From DATFUL01 sp041499035 (GTDB lineage: Bacteria; Patescibacteriota; Microgenomatia; UBA8517), in NCBI GenBank assembly GCA_041499035.1, contig JBGQJK010000002.1, positions 1 to 64,000 on the forward strand: DNA of 64,000 nt. The letters run 5' to 3'. Under the pieces are notes generated by a model, which was given only the letters and a program-made list of their open reading frames with translations, ran no database searches and was not told the DNA's origin. The number at the start of each line of letters is the position of its first letter. Position 1 is the stretch's first letter. The position numbers and the translations under genes were made by a program. This document shows positions 63,731 through 64,000 of this stretch, in pieces.

Positions 63731-64000
63731 CTACTTACCCTTGGGAGCAAAATCAATTCTGGAGTAAATGTTTGCATTTTCAATCTGGTCGATCAACAAG
63801 TATTCGGATTTGATGAGCGGTGTTAGCTCGGGGAAAGGTCGGCCCGAAGTCAGGATAATAAACTTAGGCGGGTTGAGCGTAATCTGATTTGCCGCTTCGC
63901 TGAGACTTGAATAGTCGGTAACGTGGTAGTCGGCCACATATTTTATAGGCGGAAGCCGGCGGGACAGGGCATAGACAGCCGGGCTATCGGAATCCCACAT
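63731..64000 (-). CDS. C-terminal part of a probable GT39/ArnT-like glycosyltransferase, 5' end outside the window
   Basis: The last 89 residues only. The soluble tail (PIKYVADYHVTDYSSLSEAANQITL, KFIILTSGRPFPEL, YLLIDQIENANIYSR) matches the C-terminal extracytoplasmic region of polytopic dolichyl-phosphate-mannose-type glycosyltransferases. The ATG at 64000 is probably an internal methionine. Would use polyprenyl-linked sugars, in keeping with its neighbours. Confidence 0.6.
   Translation of the reverse strand: MWDSDSPAVYALSRRLPPIKYVADYHVTDYSSLSEAANQITLNPPKFIILTSGRPFPELTPLIKSEYLLIDQIENANIYSRIDFAPKGK

Overview
The window looks like a chromosomal segment from a Patescibacteria/CPR bacterium, most likely of the Microgenomates type. 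That placement is inferred from gene content (PrgI/VirB4 secretion cluster with many small pilin-like proteins, DUF4012, VanW and PEGA proteins, compact overlapping genes, sparse metabolism); no phylogeny was run. UGA is used as a stop, so the code is standard. Seven of the eight tRNA genes lack an encoded CCA. Many genes have a TATAAT-like box exactly six bases before the ATG, which suggests widespread leaderless mRNAs.

Layout. 1-12.9 kb: small enzymes (DHFR-like reductase, VOC protein, threonine-degradation pair kbl/SDR dehydrogenase), the rpoD-dnaG pair, a run of Nudix genes with an EEP nuclease, and an RNA-rich block with seven tRNAs (all four serine isoacceptors within 2.3 kb) plus smpB-ssrA. 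12.9-17.6 kb: envelope proteins (PP2C-like/propeller membrane protein, PH-domain membrane protein, SpoIID-like protein). 17.6-34.3 kb: a type IV secretion-like locus with eight consecutive VirB2-like pilins, a secreted protein with a lysozyme-like end, a VirB6-like channel, PrgI/VirB3, a split VirB4 and a large CHAP-ended membrane protein, interrupted by one unknown antisense gene. 34.3-39.1 kb: the replication origin, dnaN-oriC-dnaA one way and rpmH-rnpA-yidD-yidC-khpB the other. 39-50 kb: O-antigen ligase-like protein, RNase H, DUF4012, L25, ValRS, and the t6A genes tsaC-tsaE (fused) and tsaD. 50-54.8 kb: methyltransferase, VanW, ABC-type solute-binding protein, nucleotidyltransferase. 54.8-57.1 kb: a hairpin-rich intergenic region, then CIRCE-groES-groEL. 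57-64 kb: AlkA-type glycosylase, M23 peptidase, secreted proteins, tRNA-Cys, a PEGA/SH3 protein, a UbiA-type prenyltransferase, a WecA/MraY-type transferase and the end of a probable GT39 glycosyltransferase.

How it fits together. The origin block has the bacterial arrangement, including DnaA boxes beside a DnaA-trio-like tract. The secretion locus carries two wall-hydrolase-like domains, with a SpoIID-like gene next door, which suits an envelope-spanning apparatus for DNA transfer or contact with another cell. The last 3 kb look like polyprenyl-phosphate-dependent surface glycan synthesis. Regulation visible in the DNA: sigma-70-type -35/-10 pairs, a CIRCE operator, a DnaA box inside the probable dnaA promoter, and several divergent promoters packed between start codons only 17-34 bp apart.
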